Assembly (NCBI GenBank): GCA_009760855.2
Contig: WPIO01000352.1
Span: 1 to 64,000 of the forward strand
Length of the DNA stretch: 64,000 nt
Source: Cristatella mucedo
Taxonomy: Eukaryota; Bryozoa; Phylactolaemata; Cristatellidae
Reading direction: 5' to 3'
The translations under genes were made by a program, and so were the position numbers. Shown here piece by piece: positions 38,160-50,474 of the stretch. Every line of letters starts with the position of its first letter. The first letter of the stretch is position 1. A model generated the notes under the pieces. It worked only from the letters and a program-made list of their open reading frames with translations. It was not told the DNA's origin and did not search any database.

Positions 38160-40059
38160 GAGTGCTGGGCCTTGCATTAGGCCATTCATACATGAAAAGC
38201 TTATTTTGCATGAGTTCACAGCAGATCGCACAAAATCTAGATACTTCAAATCAACCCGTCAAGGCATTAAGTAGCTCGGAGCAGAGTGCAGGCCTTGCTT
38301 TAGGCAATCGCACTTGAATAATTCATTTCGCTTTGAGTTTGCAGCAGATAGATGAATTTAAAGACACCTCGATACTGATCGTTATATCGTGTGATAACTT
38401 GCTGCAGATTGCGGCGCTTTGCATTAGGCCATTCACACTTGAATAGCTTATTTAGCATGACTTAACAGCAGATCGCACAATATCTAGATACTTTAAGTCA
38501 ACCCGTAAAGTTGTGCAGTAGCTCGGAGAGGAGTGCAGGCCTTGCTTTAGGCAATCGCACTTGAATAGATCATTTCGCTTGAGTTCGCAGCAGATAGCTG
38601 AATATTAAGACACCTTAATACTACTCGTTATATCGTGTGATGACTTGCTGGGGAGTGCGGATACTTGCATCAAGCCATTCACACTTGAATAGCTTATCCC
38701 TCATGAGTTCACAGCAGATCGCACAATATCTAGACACTTTAAATCGACCCGCCAGAGCGTGGAGGTAGTTTGCAGCATGATTCAAATCCTTGCTTCAGGT
38801 AATCGCACTTGAATAACTCATTTTGCATGAGCTTGCAGCAGATTGCTAAATATAAAGACACCTCAATAGAGCTCGTAATAGCGGGTGATAACTTGCTGCA
38901 GAGTTCTGGGCTTTGCGTTAAGCCGTTAACACTTGAGTAGCCTATTTCGTATAAGTTCAAAGCAGATCGCACAATATCTATATACTGTAAATCGACCCGT
39001 CAGAGCGTGCAGTAGCTCGCAGCAGAGTGCAGCTCCTTGCTTTAGGCAATCGCAATTTGATAACTCATTCCGCTTGCGTTTGCAGCATATCGCTGAACAT
39101 GAAGGCACCTCTATAGAGCTCGTAATGGCCTGTAATAAGTTGCTGCAGAGTTCTGAGCTTTGCATTAAGCCATTCACACTTGAATAGCTTATTTTGCATG
39201 TGTTCACAGCAGATCGCACAATATCTAGCTACTTTAAATCCAACCGTCGAAGCTTGCAGGAGCTAGCAGCAGAGTGCAGCACCTTGGTTTAGGCAATCAC
39301 ACTTGAATAACGAACTTTGCTTGATTTTGCAGCATTTCGCGGAACATAAAGATACCTCGATACTGCACCTCATTCCGTGTGATAACTTTCTGCGAACTGC
39401 TGTGCCTTGCATTAAGCCATTCACACTTGAATAACTTATTTTGCATGAGTTTACAGCAGATCGCACAATATCTAGAGACTTTCAATCCACACATCGAAGC
39501 TTGCATGAGCTGGCAGCAGAGTGCTGAGCTTTGCTTAGGGCATTCGTACTTAAAAATCACATTTCGAATGAGTTTGCAGAAGATAGCAGAATGTAAAGAC
39601 ACCTCAATACTGCTCGTTATGGCGTGTGATAACTTGCTGCGGAGTGTGGTGCCTTGCATTAAGCCATTCTCACTTGAATAACCTATTTTGCATGAGATAG
39701 CAGGATATTGCCCAATATCTAGATACTTTAAATCCACCTGTCGAAGCGTGCAGGAGCTGGCAGCAGAGTGCTCAGCTTTCCTTTAGGCAATCGCACTTGA
39801 AAAACGCATTTTGCTTGATTTTGCAGCAGATCGCGGAACATAAGCACACCTTGATTCTCATCCTCATAGCTTGTGATAACTTAGAACAGAGTTCTGAGCT
39901 TTACATTAAGCTATTCACAATTGAATAGCTTATTTTGCATGACTTCACAGCAGATCGCACTATATCTAGATACTTTAAATTAACCCGTCAAGTCATGCAG
40001 TCGCCCGGAGATTAGTGCAGGCCTTGCTTTGGGCAATCGCACTTGAATAACTCATTTCG
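38160..40059. repeat. Higher-order module P, copy 4
   Basis: Offset from copy 3 is 3695 bp, 15 dimers. Private one-base insertions are CGCTTTGAGTTTGC at 38330 and GTGGAGGTAGTTTG at 38760. CCACCTGTCG replaces CCACCCGTCG near 39735. It is followed by Q copy 2, so the P-Q-R order returns here. Confidence 0.9.
39030..39935. repeat. Four-dimer cassette a1-a4 in P4
   Basis: As in P2, with CCACCTGTCGAAG before a4. Confidence 0.82.
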
Positions 40060-42031
40060 GTTGAGTTTGCAGCTGATCGCGGAATATAAAGACATCTCGA
40101 TACTGCTCGTTATAGCGTGAGATAGCTTGCTGCAGAGTGGGGCGCCTAGCATTAGGCCATTCAAACTTGAATAACCTACTTTGCATGAGATCGCAGCAGA
40201 TCGTACAATATCTAGATACTTTAAATCGACCCGTCAGAGCGTGCAGCAGCTTGCAGCAGAGTGCAGCTCCTTGCTTTAGCCATTCGCATATTGATAACTC
40301 ATTCGGCTTGTGCTTGCAGCTGATCGCGGAATATAAAGACACCTCGATACTGCCCGTTATATCGTGTGATAACTTGCTGCAGATTGCGGTGCCTTGCATT
40401 AGGCCATTCACACGTGAATACCTTATTTTGCATGACTTCACAGTAGATCGTACATTATCGAGATACTTTATATCAACCCGTCGAGTCATGCAGTCCCTCG
40501 GAGAGGAGTGCAGGTATTGCTTTAGGCAATCGCACATAAATAACTCATTTCGGTTGAGTTCGCAGCTGATCGCTGAATAAAAAGACACCTCGATACTGCC
40601 CGTTATAGCCTGTGATAACTTGCTGCAGATGGCCTCGCTTTGCATTAGGCCATTCACACGTGAATAGCTTATTTTGCATGAGTTCACAGCAGATCGCACA
40701 TTATCTAGATTATTTACATCAACCCGTCAAGTTATGTAGTCCCTCGGAGAGGAGTGCAGGTATTTCTTTAGGCAATCGCACATAAATTACTCATTTCGGT
40801 TGAGTTTGCAGCAGAGCTCTGAATGTAAAGACACCTCGAGACTGCACGTTATATCGTGTGATAACTTGCTGCAGATTGAGGCTCCTTTCATTAGGCCATT
40901 CACACGTGAATACCTTACTTTGCATGACTTCACAGCTGATCGCACATTATCTAGATACTTTAAATAAACCCGTGAAGGCATGAAGTAGCTCGGAGTAGAC
41001 TGCAGGCGTTGCTTTATGCAATCGCACTTGAATAACTCATTTCGCTTAGGTTCGCAGCAGATCGCTGAATATTAAGACACCTCAATACTACTCATTATAT
41101 CGTGTGATGACTTGCTGCAGAGTGCAGATACTTGCATTAAGCCATTCACACTTGAATAGCTTATCTTGCATGAGTTCACAGCAGATCGCACAATATCTAG
41201 ATACTTTAAATCAACCCGTCAAGTCATGCAGTCGCTCGGAGAGGAGTGCAGGCCTTGCTTTAGGTAATCGCACTTGAATAACTCATTTCGCTTAAGTTTG
41301 CAGCAGATCGCAGAATACGAAGACACCTCGATACTGCTCTTTATAGCGTGTGATAACTTGCTGCAGATTGCAGGGCCTAGCATTAGGACGTTCACACTTG
41401 AATAGCTTATCTTGCATGAGTTCCCAGGAGATAGCACAATATGTAGATACTTTAAATCAACCCACCAGAGCATGCAGTAGTTTGCAGCATAATGCAGCTC
41501 CTTGCTTCAGGCAATCGCACTTGAATTACTCATTTCGGTTGAGTTTGCAGCTGATCGCGGAATACAAAGACACCTCGATACTGCCCGTTATATCGTGTGA
41601 TAACTTGCTGCAGATTGCCGCGCCTTTCATTAGGCGATTCACACTTGAATAGCTTATCTTGCATGAGTTCACAGCAGATCGCACAATATCTGGATACTTT
41701 CAATCAACCCGCCAGAGCGTGCCGTAGTTTGCAGCATAATGCAGCTCCTTGCTTCAGGCAATCGCACTTGAATAACTTATTTTGCTTGAGTGTGCAGCAA
41801 ATCGCTAAATATTAAGACACCTCGATACTGCTTTTTATAGCGTGTGATAACTTGCTGCAGAGTGCTGAGCCTTGTATTAGGCCATTCACACTTGAATAGC
41901 TCATTTTGCATGAGTTCACTGCAGATCGTACAATATCTAGATACTTTAAATGAACCTGTCTCAGCATGAGGTAGCTTGCAGCAGAGTGCAGCTCCTTGGT
42001 TTAGGCGATCGCACTTGAATAGCTCATTTCG
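40060..42031. repeat. Higher-order module Q, copy 2, with two inserted dimers
   Basis: Matches Q1 from its start, but between about 41195 and 41690 it holds two dimers typical of R (TGCAGTCGCTCGGAGAGG, CAGAATACGAAGACACC, GAGTTCCCAGGAGATAGC). It then returns to Q at ATCTGGATACTTTCAATC. In Q1 the same B half is continuous at 28870. Length 1972 bp against 1482 bp, a gain of exactly two dimers. Confidence 0.87.
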
Positions 42032-43611
42032 CCTGAGTTTGCAGCAGATCGCAGAATATTAGGACACCACGATACTGCTCGTTATAGAGCGTGATAACTT
42101 GCTACAGAGTGAGGCTCCTAGATATAGGCCATTTACACTTGAATAGTTTACCTTGCAAGAGTTCACAGCAGATCCCACAATATCTAGATACTTTAAATCA
42201 ACCCGTCAAGGCATGCAGTACCCCGGAGCAGAGTGCTGGCCTTACTTAAGGCAATCGCACATGAATAACTCATTTCGCTTAAGTTTGCAGCAGATCGCGG
42301 AATATAAAGACACCTTGCTACTCCACGTTATAGCGTGTGATAACTTGCTGCAGAGAGCGTTACCTAGCATTAGGCCATTAAAACTTGAATAAACTATTTT
42401 GCATGAGATCGCAGTTAATCACACAATATCTATATACTTTAAATCAACCAGTCAGTGCGTGCAGCAGCTTGCCTCAGAATGCAGCTCCTTGCTTTAGGCA
42501 ATCGCACTTGAATAACTCATTTAGCTTGAGTTCGCCGCAGATCGCTGAATATTAAGACACCTCGATACTGCTCGTCATAGCGAGCGAGAGCTTGCTGCAG
42601 AGTGCGGCGCCTAGCATTAGGCCATTCACACTTGACTAACCTACTTTGCATGAGATCGAAGCAGATTGCACAATATCTAGATACTTTAAATAAACCCGTC
42701 AAGTCATGCAGTCGCTTGGATAGGAGTGCAGGCCTTGCTTTAGGCAATCGCAATTGAATAACTCATTTCGCTTGAGTTTGCAGCAGATCGCTGGATATAA
42801 AGACACCACCATACTGCTTGTTATAGAGTGTGACTTGCTGCAGACTGAGGCGCATTGCATTAGGCCATTCACACTTGAATAGCTTATTTTGCATGACTTC
42901 ACAGCAGATCGCACAATATCTAGATACTTTAAATCAACCCATCAAGGAATGAAGTAGCTCGGAGCAGAGTGCAGGCCTTGCTTTAGGCAATCGCACTTCA
43001 ATAATTTCTTTCGCTAGAGTTCGCAGCAGATCTCAGAATATGAAGACACCTCGATAATGCTCGTTATATCGTGTGATGACTTGCTGCAGAGTGAGGCGCC
43101 TAGCATTAGGTAGTTCACACATGAATAACCTACTTTGCAGGACTTCACAGCAGATCGCACAATATCTAGATACTTTAAATCAACCCGTCAAGTCATGCAG
43201 TCGCTCGGAGAGGAGTGCAGGCCTTGCTTTAGGCAATCGCACTTGAATAACTCATTTCGCTTAAGTTTGCAGCAGATCGCAGAATACGAAGACACCTCGA
43301 TACTGCTCTTTATAGCGTGTGATAACTTGCTGCAGATTGCAGGGCCTAGCATTAGGACGTTCACACTTGAATAGCTTATCTTGCATGAGTTCCCAGGAGA
43401 TAGCACAATATGTAGATACTTTAAATCAACCCACCAGAGCGTGCAGTAGTTTGCAGCATAATGCAGCTCCTTGCTTCAGGCAATCGCACTTGAATTACTC
43501 ATTTCGGTTGAGTTTGCAGCTGATCGCGGAATACAAAGACACCTCGATACTGCCCGTTATATCGTGTGATAACTTGCTGCAGATTGCCACGCCTTGCATT
43601 AGGCGATTCAC
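42032..43611. repeat. Higher-order module R, copy d
   Basis: Follows Q2 as R-a follows Q1. It matches R through GCCCGTTATATCGTG and GCATTAGGCGATTCACAC. It then continues with GTGAATAGC into module U rather than into P. Confidence 0.86.
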
Positions 43612-43915
43612 ACGTGAATAGCTTATTTTGCATGACTTCACAGCAGATCGCACATTATCTAGATACTTTAAATCAACCCGTCAAGTCATGCAGTCCCTCG
43701 AAAAGGAGTGCAGGTTTTGCTTTAGGCAATCGCACATAAATTACTCATTTCAGCAGAGCCCTGAATATAAAGACACCTCGATACTGCTCATTATATCGTG
43801 TGATAACTTGTTGCAGATTGCGGCTCCTTTTATTAGGCCATTCACACGTGAATAGCTTATTTTGCATGACTTCACAGCTGATCGCACAATATCTAGATAC
43901 TTTAAATAAACCCGT
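43612..43915. repeat. Module U, copy 1, with 12-bp deletion
   Basis: Just over one dimer, joined to the right of R-d. It has CCCTCGAAAAGGAGTGC and a shortened A half reading CTCATTTCAGCAGAGCC at 43745, about 12 bp less than the related unit near 21830 (CATTTCGGTTGAGTTTGC then AGCAGAGCC). The same shortened unit recurs at 63478. Confidence 0.82.
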
Positions 43916-44399
43916 CAAGGCATGCAGTAGCTCGGAGCAGAGTGATGGCCTTGCTTCAGGCAATCGCACTTGAATGACTCATTTTGCTTCAGTTTGCAGC
44001 AGATCGCGGAATATAAAGACACCTCGATATTGCTCGTTATATCGTGTGATAGCTTGCTGCAGAGTGTGGCACCTAGCATTAGGCCATTCACATTTGAATA
44101 ACCTACTAGGCATGAGATCGCAGCTGATCGCACAATATTTAGATACTTTAAATCAACCTGTCTAATGTGTGGTAGCTTACAGTGGAGTGCAGCTCCTTGC
44201 TTTAGGCAATCGCACATGAATGACACATTTCGGTTAAGTTTGCTGCAGACCGCTGAACAGAAAGACACCTCGACACAGCTCGTTATATCGTGTGATAACT
44301 TGCTGCAGATTGGGGCGCCTTGCATAAGGCCATTCACACTTGAATAGCTTATTTTGCATGAGTTCACAGCAGATCGCACAATATCTAGCTACTTTAAAT

Positions 44400-45110
44400 C
44401 CAACCGTCGAAGAATGCAGGAACTAGCAGCAGAGTGCTGCACCTTGGTTTAGGCAATCACACTTGAATAACGAACTTTGCTTGATTTTGCAGCATATCGC
44501 GGAACATTAAGATACCTCGATACTGCACCTCATTCCGTGTGATAACTTGCTGAAGAGTGCGGTGCCTTGCATTAGGCCATTCACACTTGAATAACTTATT
44601 TTGCATGAGTGTACAGCAGATCGCACAATATCTAGAGACTTTAAATCCACCCGTCGAAGCTTGCATGAGCTGCCAGCAGAGTGCTGAGCCTTGCTTAGGG
44701 CAATCGTACTTAAAAAACACATTTCCAATGAGTTTGCAGAAGATCACGGAATGTAAAGACACCTCAATACTGCTCGTTATGGCGTGTGATAACTTGCTGC
44801 GGAGTGTGGTGCCTTGCATTAAGCCATTCTCACTTGAATAACCAATTTTGCATGAAATAGCAGGAGATTGCCAAATATCTAGATACTTTAAATCCACCCG
44901 TCGAAGCGTGAAGGAGCTGGCAGCAGAGTGCTCAGGTTAGCTTTAGGCAATCGCACTTAAAAAACGCAATTTGCTTGATTTTGCAGCAGATCGCGGAACA
45001 TAAACACACTTCGATACTCATCCTCATAGCTTGTGATAGCTTGCGGCAGAGTGCAGTGCTTTGCATTAAGCCATTCACACTTGAATACCTTATTTTGCAT
45101 GAGTTCACAG
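44400..45110. repeat. Partial cassette a2-a3-a4
   Basis: a2, a3 (with CATTTCCAATGAG, a substitution at the otherwise diagnostic TTTCGAATGAG) and a4, without a1. Close to 50700-51340. Confidence 0.75.
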
Positions 45111-45204
45111 CAGATCGCACAATATAAAGATACTTCAAATCAACCCGTCAAGGCATGAAGTAGCTCGGAGCAAGTGCAGGCCTTGCTTTAGGCAATCGCA
45201 CTTG

Positions 45205-45260
45205 AATAACTCATTTCGCTTGAGTTCACAGCAGATCGCACAATATCTAGATACTTTAAA
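45205..45260. repeat. Half-unit phase shift (A joined to B)
   Basis: CATTTCGCTTGAGTTCACAG begins as A and continues as B (AGATCGCACAATATCTAGAT). Landmarks near 45125 and 45246 are 121 bp apart. The preceding B half at 45121 has A-like ATATAAAGATACTT in place of ATATCTAGATACTT. Confidence 0.87.
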
Positions 45261-45418
45261 TCAACACGTAAAGTCATGCAATACCTCGGAGAGGAGTGCA
45301 GGCCTTGCTTTTAGAAACCGCACTTGAATAACTCATTTCGCTTAGGTTCGCTGCAGATGGCTGAATATTAAGACGCCTCAATACTACTCGTTATATCTTG
45401 TGATAACTTGCAGCAGAT

Positions 45419-47228
45419 TGCGGAGCCTTGCATTAGGCCATTCAATCTTGAATAGCTTATTTTGCATGACTTCACAGCAGATCGCACTAAATCTAGATAC
45501 TTTAAATCAACCCGTCAAGTCATGCAGTCGCCCGGAGATTAGTGCAGGCCTTGCTTGAGGCAATCGCACTTGAATAACTCATTTCGCTTGAGTTTGCAGC
45601 AGATCGCAGAATATTAAGACACCTCGATACTGCTCTTTATAGCGTGCGATTGCTTGCTGCAGAGTGGGTTGACTAGCATTAGGCCATTCACACTTGAATA
45701 ACCTACTTTGCATGAGATCGCAGCAGATCGGACAACATCTTGATACTTTAAATCAACCCTTCTAAGCGTGCTGTAGCTTGGCAGCAGAGTCCAGCAACTT
45801 GGTTTAGGCAATCGCACCTGAATAAGACATTTCGGTTAAGTTTGCTGGAAATCGCTGAATATAAAGACACCTCGATACTACTCGTTATATCGTGAGATAA
45901 CTTGCTGCAGATATCAGCGCCTAGCATTAGGCCATTCACACTTAAATAGCTTATCTTGCATGAGTTCACAGCAGATCGCACAATATCTAGATACTTTAAA
46001 TCAACCCACCAGAGCGTGCAGTAGTTTGCAGCATAATGCAGCTACTTGCTTCAGGCAATCTCACTTGAATAACTCATTTCGGTTGATTTTGCAGCTGATC
46101 GCGGAATATAAAGACATCTCGATACTGCTCGTTATAGCGTGAGATAGCTTGCTGCAGAGTGGGGCGCCTAGCATTAGGCCATTCAAACTTGAATAACCTA
46201 CTTTGCATGAGATCGCAGCAGATCGCACAATATCTAGATACTTCAAATCAACCCGTCTCAGTGTGTGGTAGCTTGCAGCAGAGTGCAGCTCCTTGGTTTA
46301 AGCAATCGCACATGAATAACTCATTTTGGTTAAGTTTGCAGCTAATCGCGGAACAGAAAGACTCCTCAATAGAGCTCGTAATAGCGGGTGATAACTTGCT
46401 GCAGAGTTGTGTGCTTTGCGTTAAGCCATTAACACTTGACTAGCTTGATTTGCATGAGTTCACAGCAGATCGCACAAAATCTAGATACTCTCAATCGACC
46501 CGTCAGAGCGTGCAGTAGCTTGCAGCAGTGTGCAGCTCCTTGCTTTAGGCAATCACACATGAATAACGAACTTTGCTTGATTTTGCAGCATATCGCGGAA
46601 CATAAAGATATCTCGATACTGCACCTTATTCCGTGTGACAACTTGCTGCATAGTGCGGTGCCTTGCATTAGGCCATTCACACTTGAATAACTTATTTTGC
46701 ATGAGTTTACAGCACATCACACAATATCTAGAGACTTTAAATCCACCCGTCGAAGCTTGCATGAACTGGCAGCAGAGTGCTGGGCCTTGCTAGGGCAATC
46801 GTACTTAAAAAGCATATTTCGAATGAGCTTGCAGAAGATTGCGTAATGTAAAGAAACCTCAATACTGCTCGTTATGGCGTGTGATAACTTGCTGCGGAAT
46901 GTGGTTCCTTGCATTAAGCCATTCTCACTTGAATAACCTATTTTGCATGAGATAGCAAGAGATTCCCCAATATCTAGATACTTTAATTCGACCCGTCGAA
47001 ACGTGTAGGAGCTGGCAGCAGAGTGCTCAGCTTTGCTTTAGGCAATCGCACTTGAATAACGAACTTTGCTTGATTTTGCAGCATATCGCGGAACATAAAC
47101 ATACCTCGATACTGCACCTAATTCCGTGTGATAACTTGCTGCAGAGTGTGGTGCCTTGCATTAAGCCATTCTCACTTGAATAACTTATTTTGCATGAGTT
47201 CACAGCAGATCGCACAATATCTAGATAC
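45419..47228. repeat. Long-range copied block V2
   Basis: Partner of 15379-17190. Differences include a 2-bp loss in GGGCCTTGCTAGGGC near 46783 and ATTCGACCCGTCG near 46986. Confidence 0.8.
46505..47100. repeat. Partial cassette a2-a3
   Basis: a2 has the TTAGGCAATCACACATG variant. a3 reads AGCATATTTCGAATGAGC. The unit after a3 is a2-like (ACGAACTTTGC with AACATAAACATACC). Copied from or to 16465-17060. Confidence 0.75.
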
Positions 47229-48217
47229 TTCAATTCAACCCGTCAAGGCATGAAGTAGCTCAGGGCAGAGTGCAGGCCTTGCTTTAAGCAATCGCACTTG
47301 AATAATTCATTTCGCTTGAGTTTTCAGCAGATAGATGAATTTAAAGACACCTCGATAATGCTCGTTATATCGTGTGATAACTTGCTGCAGATTGCGGAGC
47401 CTTGCATTAGGCGATTCAATCTTGAATAGCTTATTTTGCATGACTTCACAGCAGATCGCACTATATCTAGATACTTTAAATCCACCCGTCAAGTCATACA
47501 GTCGCCCGGAGATTAGTGCAGGCCTTGCTTTAGACAATCGCACTTGAACAACTCATTTCGCTTGAGTTTGCAGCAGATCGCAGAATATTAAGACACCTCG
47601 ATACTGCTCGTTATAGCGTGTGATAACTTGCTGCAGTGTGAGGCGCCTTGCATTAAGCCATTTACACTTGAATAGCTTATCTTGCATGAGTTCACAGCAG
47701 ATCGCACAATATCTAGATACTTTAAATCAACCCACCGGAGCATGCAGTTCTTTGAAGCATAATGCAGCTCCTTGCTTCAGGCAATCGCACTTAAATAACT
47801 CATTTCGGTTGAGTTTGCAGCTGATTGCGGAATATAAAGACATCTCGATACTGCTCTTTATAGCGTGCGATTGCTTGCTGCAGAGTGGGTTGACTAGCAT
47901 TAGGCCATTCACACTTGAATAACCTACTTTGCATGAGATCGAAGCAGATCGCACAATATCTAGATACTTTAAATCAACCCGTCTAAGCGTGCTGTAGCTT
48001 AAAGCAGAGTCAAGCTACTTGGTTTAGGCAATCGCACCTGAATAACACATTTCGGTTAAATTTACTGCAGTTCGCTGAATATAAAGACACCTCGATACTG
48101 CTCGTTATATCGTGAGATAAATTGATGCAGATTGTGGCGCTTAGCATTAGGCCATTCACACTAGAATAGCTTATCTTGCATGATATCCCAGCAGATCTCA
48201 CAATATCTATATACTTT

Positions 48218-48378
48218 AAACCAATCTGCGGGGGCATGCTGTTGTTTGCACTAAAATGCATTTCATTGCTTTACACAATTGCAATTGAATAACTCATTTT
48301 GCTTGAGTTTGCAGCAAATCGGTAAATATAAAGACACCTCGATACAGCTCTTTATAGCCGTGATAGCTTGCTGCTGAG
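48218..48378. repeat. Type-b variant unit
   Basis: Shares ATTTCATTGCTTTACACAA with 20022-20174. These two stretches, 28 kb apart, also share the following units (to about 20950 and 49150). Confidence 0.78.
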
Positions 48379-48754
48379 TGCCGTGCCTAGCATTAGGCCA
48401 TTCACACTTGAATAACCTACTTTGGATGAGATCGCAGTAGATCGCACAATATCTAGATACTTTAAATCGACCCGTCTCAGTGTGTGGTAGCTTACTGCAG
48501 AGTGCAGCTCCTTGGTTTAAGCAATCGCACATGAATAACTCATTTCGATTAAGTTTGTAGCTGATCGCTGAACAGAAAGACACCTCGATACAGCTCGTTA
48601 TATCGTGTAATAACTTGCTGCAGATTGCGGCGCCTTGCATAAGGCCATTCACACTTGATTAGCTTATTTTGCATGACTTCACCGCAAATCGCACAATATC
48701 TAGATACTTTAAATCGACCCGTCAGAGCGTGCAGTAGCTTGCATCAGAGTGCAG

Positions 48755-49660
48755 CACCTTTCTTAAGGCAATCGCAATTTGAAAACTCATTCTGCTTGCG
48801 TCTGCAGCAGATCTCTGAATATAAAGACACCTCAATAGAGCTCGTATTAGCCTGTAATAAGTTGCTGCAGAGTTCTGCCCTTTGCATTAAGCCATTCACA
48901 CTTGAATAGCTTATTTTGCATGAGTACACAGCACATAGCACAATATCTAGCTACTTTAAATCCAACCGTCGAAGCATGCAGGAGCTAGCAGCAGAGTGCT
49001 TCACCTTGGTTTAGGCAATCAAACTTGAATAACGAACTTTGCTTGATTTTGCAGTATATCGCGAAACATAAAGATACCTCGATACTGCACCTCATTCCGT
49101 GGGATAACTTGCTGCAGAGTGTGGTGCCTTGCATTAAGCCATTCACACTTGAATAACTTATTTTGCATGAGTTTACAGCAGATCGCACAATATCTGGAGA
49201 CTTTAAATCCACCCGTCAAAGCTTGCATGAGCTGGCAGCAGAGTGCTGTGCCTTGCTTAGGGCAATCGTACTTAAAAAACACATTTCGAATGAAATTGCA
49301 GAAGATCGCGGAATGTAAAGACACCACAATACTGCTCGTTATGGCGTGTAATAACTTCCTGCGGAGTGTAGTGCCTTGCATTAAGCCATTATCACTTGAA
49401 TTACCTATTTTGCATGAGATAGCAGGAGATCGCCCAGTATCTAGATACTTTAAATCCACCCGTCGAAGCGTGCAGGAACTGGCAGCAGAGTGGTCAGCTT
49501 TGCTTTAGGCAATCGCACTTGAAAAACGAATTTTGCTTGATTTTTCAGCTGATCACGGAACATAAACACACCTCGATACTCATCCTCATAGCTTGTGATA
49601 ACTTTCGGCAGTGTGCTGTGCTTTGCATTAAGCCATTCACACTTGAAAACCTTATTTTGC
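48755..49660. repeat. Four-dimer cassette a1-a4
   Basis: All four in order. a1 reads CATTCTGCTTGCGTCTGC and a4 has TTTTTCAGCTGATCACGG, the variant also seen at 14810. Confidence 0.8.
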
Positions 49661-49945
49661 ATGAGTTCACAGCAGATCGCACAATATCTAGATACTTCAA
49701 ATCAACCCGTCAAGGCATGAAGTAGCTCGGAGTAGAGTGAAGGCCTTGCTTTAGGCAATCGCACTTGAATAACTCATTTCGGTTGAGTTTGCATCTGATC
49801 GCGGAATATAAAGACACCTCGATACAGATCGTTATATCGTGTGATAACTTGCTGCAGATTGCAGCGCCTTGCATGAGGCCATTCACACTTGAATAGCTTA
49901 TCTTGCATGATATCCCAGCAGATCGCACCATATCTAGATACTTTA

Positions 49946-50105
49946 AACCAGTCCGCCGGGGCATACTGTTGTTTGCACCAAAATGCACCTCCTTTCTTTA
50001 GGCAATCGCAATTGAATGACTCATTTTGCTTGAGTTTGCAGCAAATCGGTAAATAGAAAGACACCTCGATACTGCTCATTATAGCCGTGATGGCTTGCTG
50101 CAGAT
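49946..50105. repeat. Type-b variant unit, recombined end
   Basis: Starts as type b (CCAGTCCGCCGGGGCATAC) but ends TTGCTGCAGATTGCG rather than TTGCTGCTGAGTGCGG. Confidence 0.75.
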
Positions 50106-50474
50106 TGCGAAGCCTTGCATTAGGCCATTCACACTTGAATAGCTTATTTTGCATTACTTCACAGCAGATCGCACTATATCTAGATACTTTAAATCAACCC
50201 GTCAAGTCATGCAGTTGCCCGGAGATTAGTGCAGGCCTTGCTTTAGGCAATCGCACTTGAACAACTCATTTCGCTTGAGTTTGCAGCAGATCGCAGAATA
50301 TTAAGACACCTCAATACTGCTCGTTATAGCGTGTGATAACTTGCTGCAGTGTGAGGCGCCTTGCATTAAGCCATTCACACTTGAATAGCTTATCTTGCAT
50401 GAGTTCACAGCAGATCGCACAATATCTAGATACTATAAATCAACCCACCAGAGCGTGCAGTAGCTTGCAGCAGA

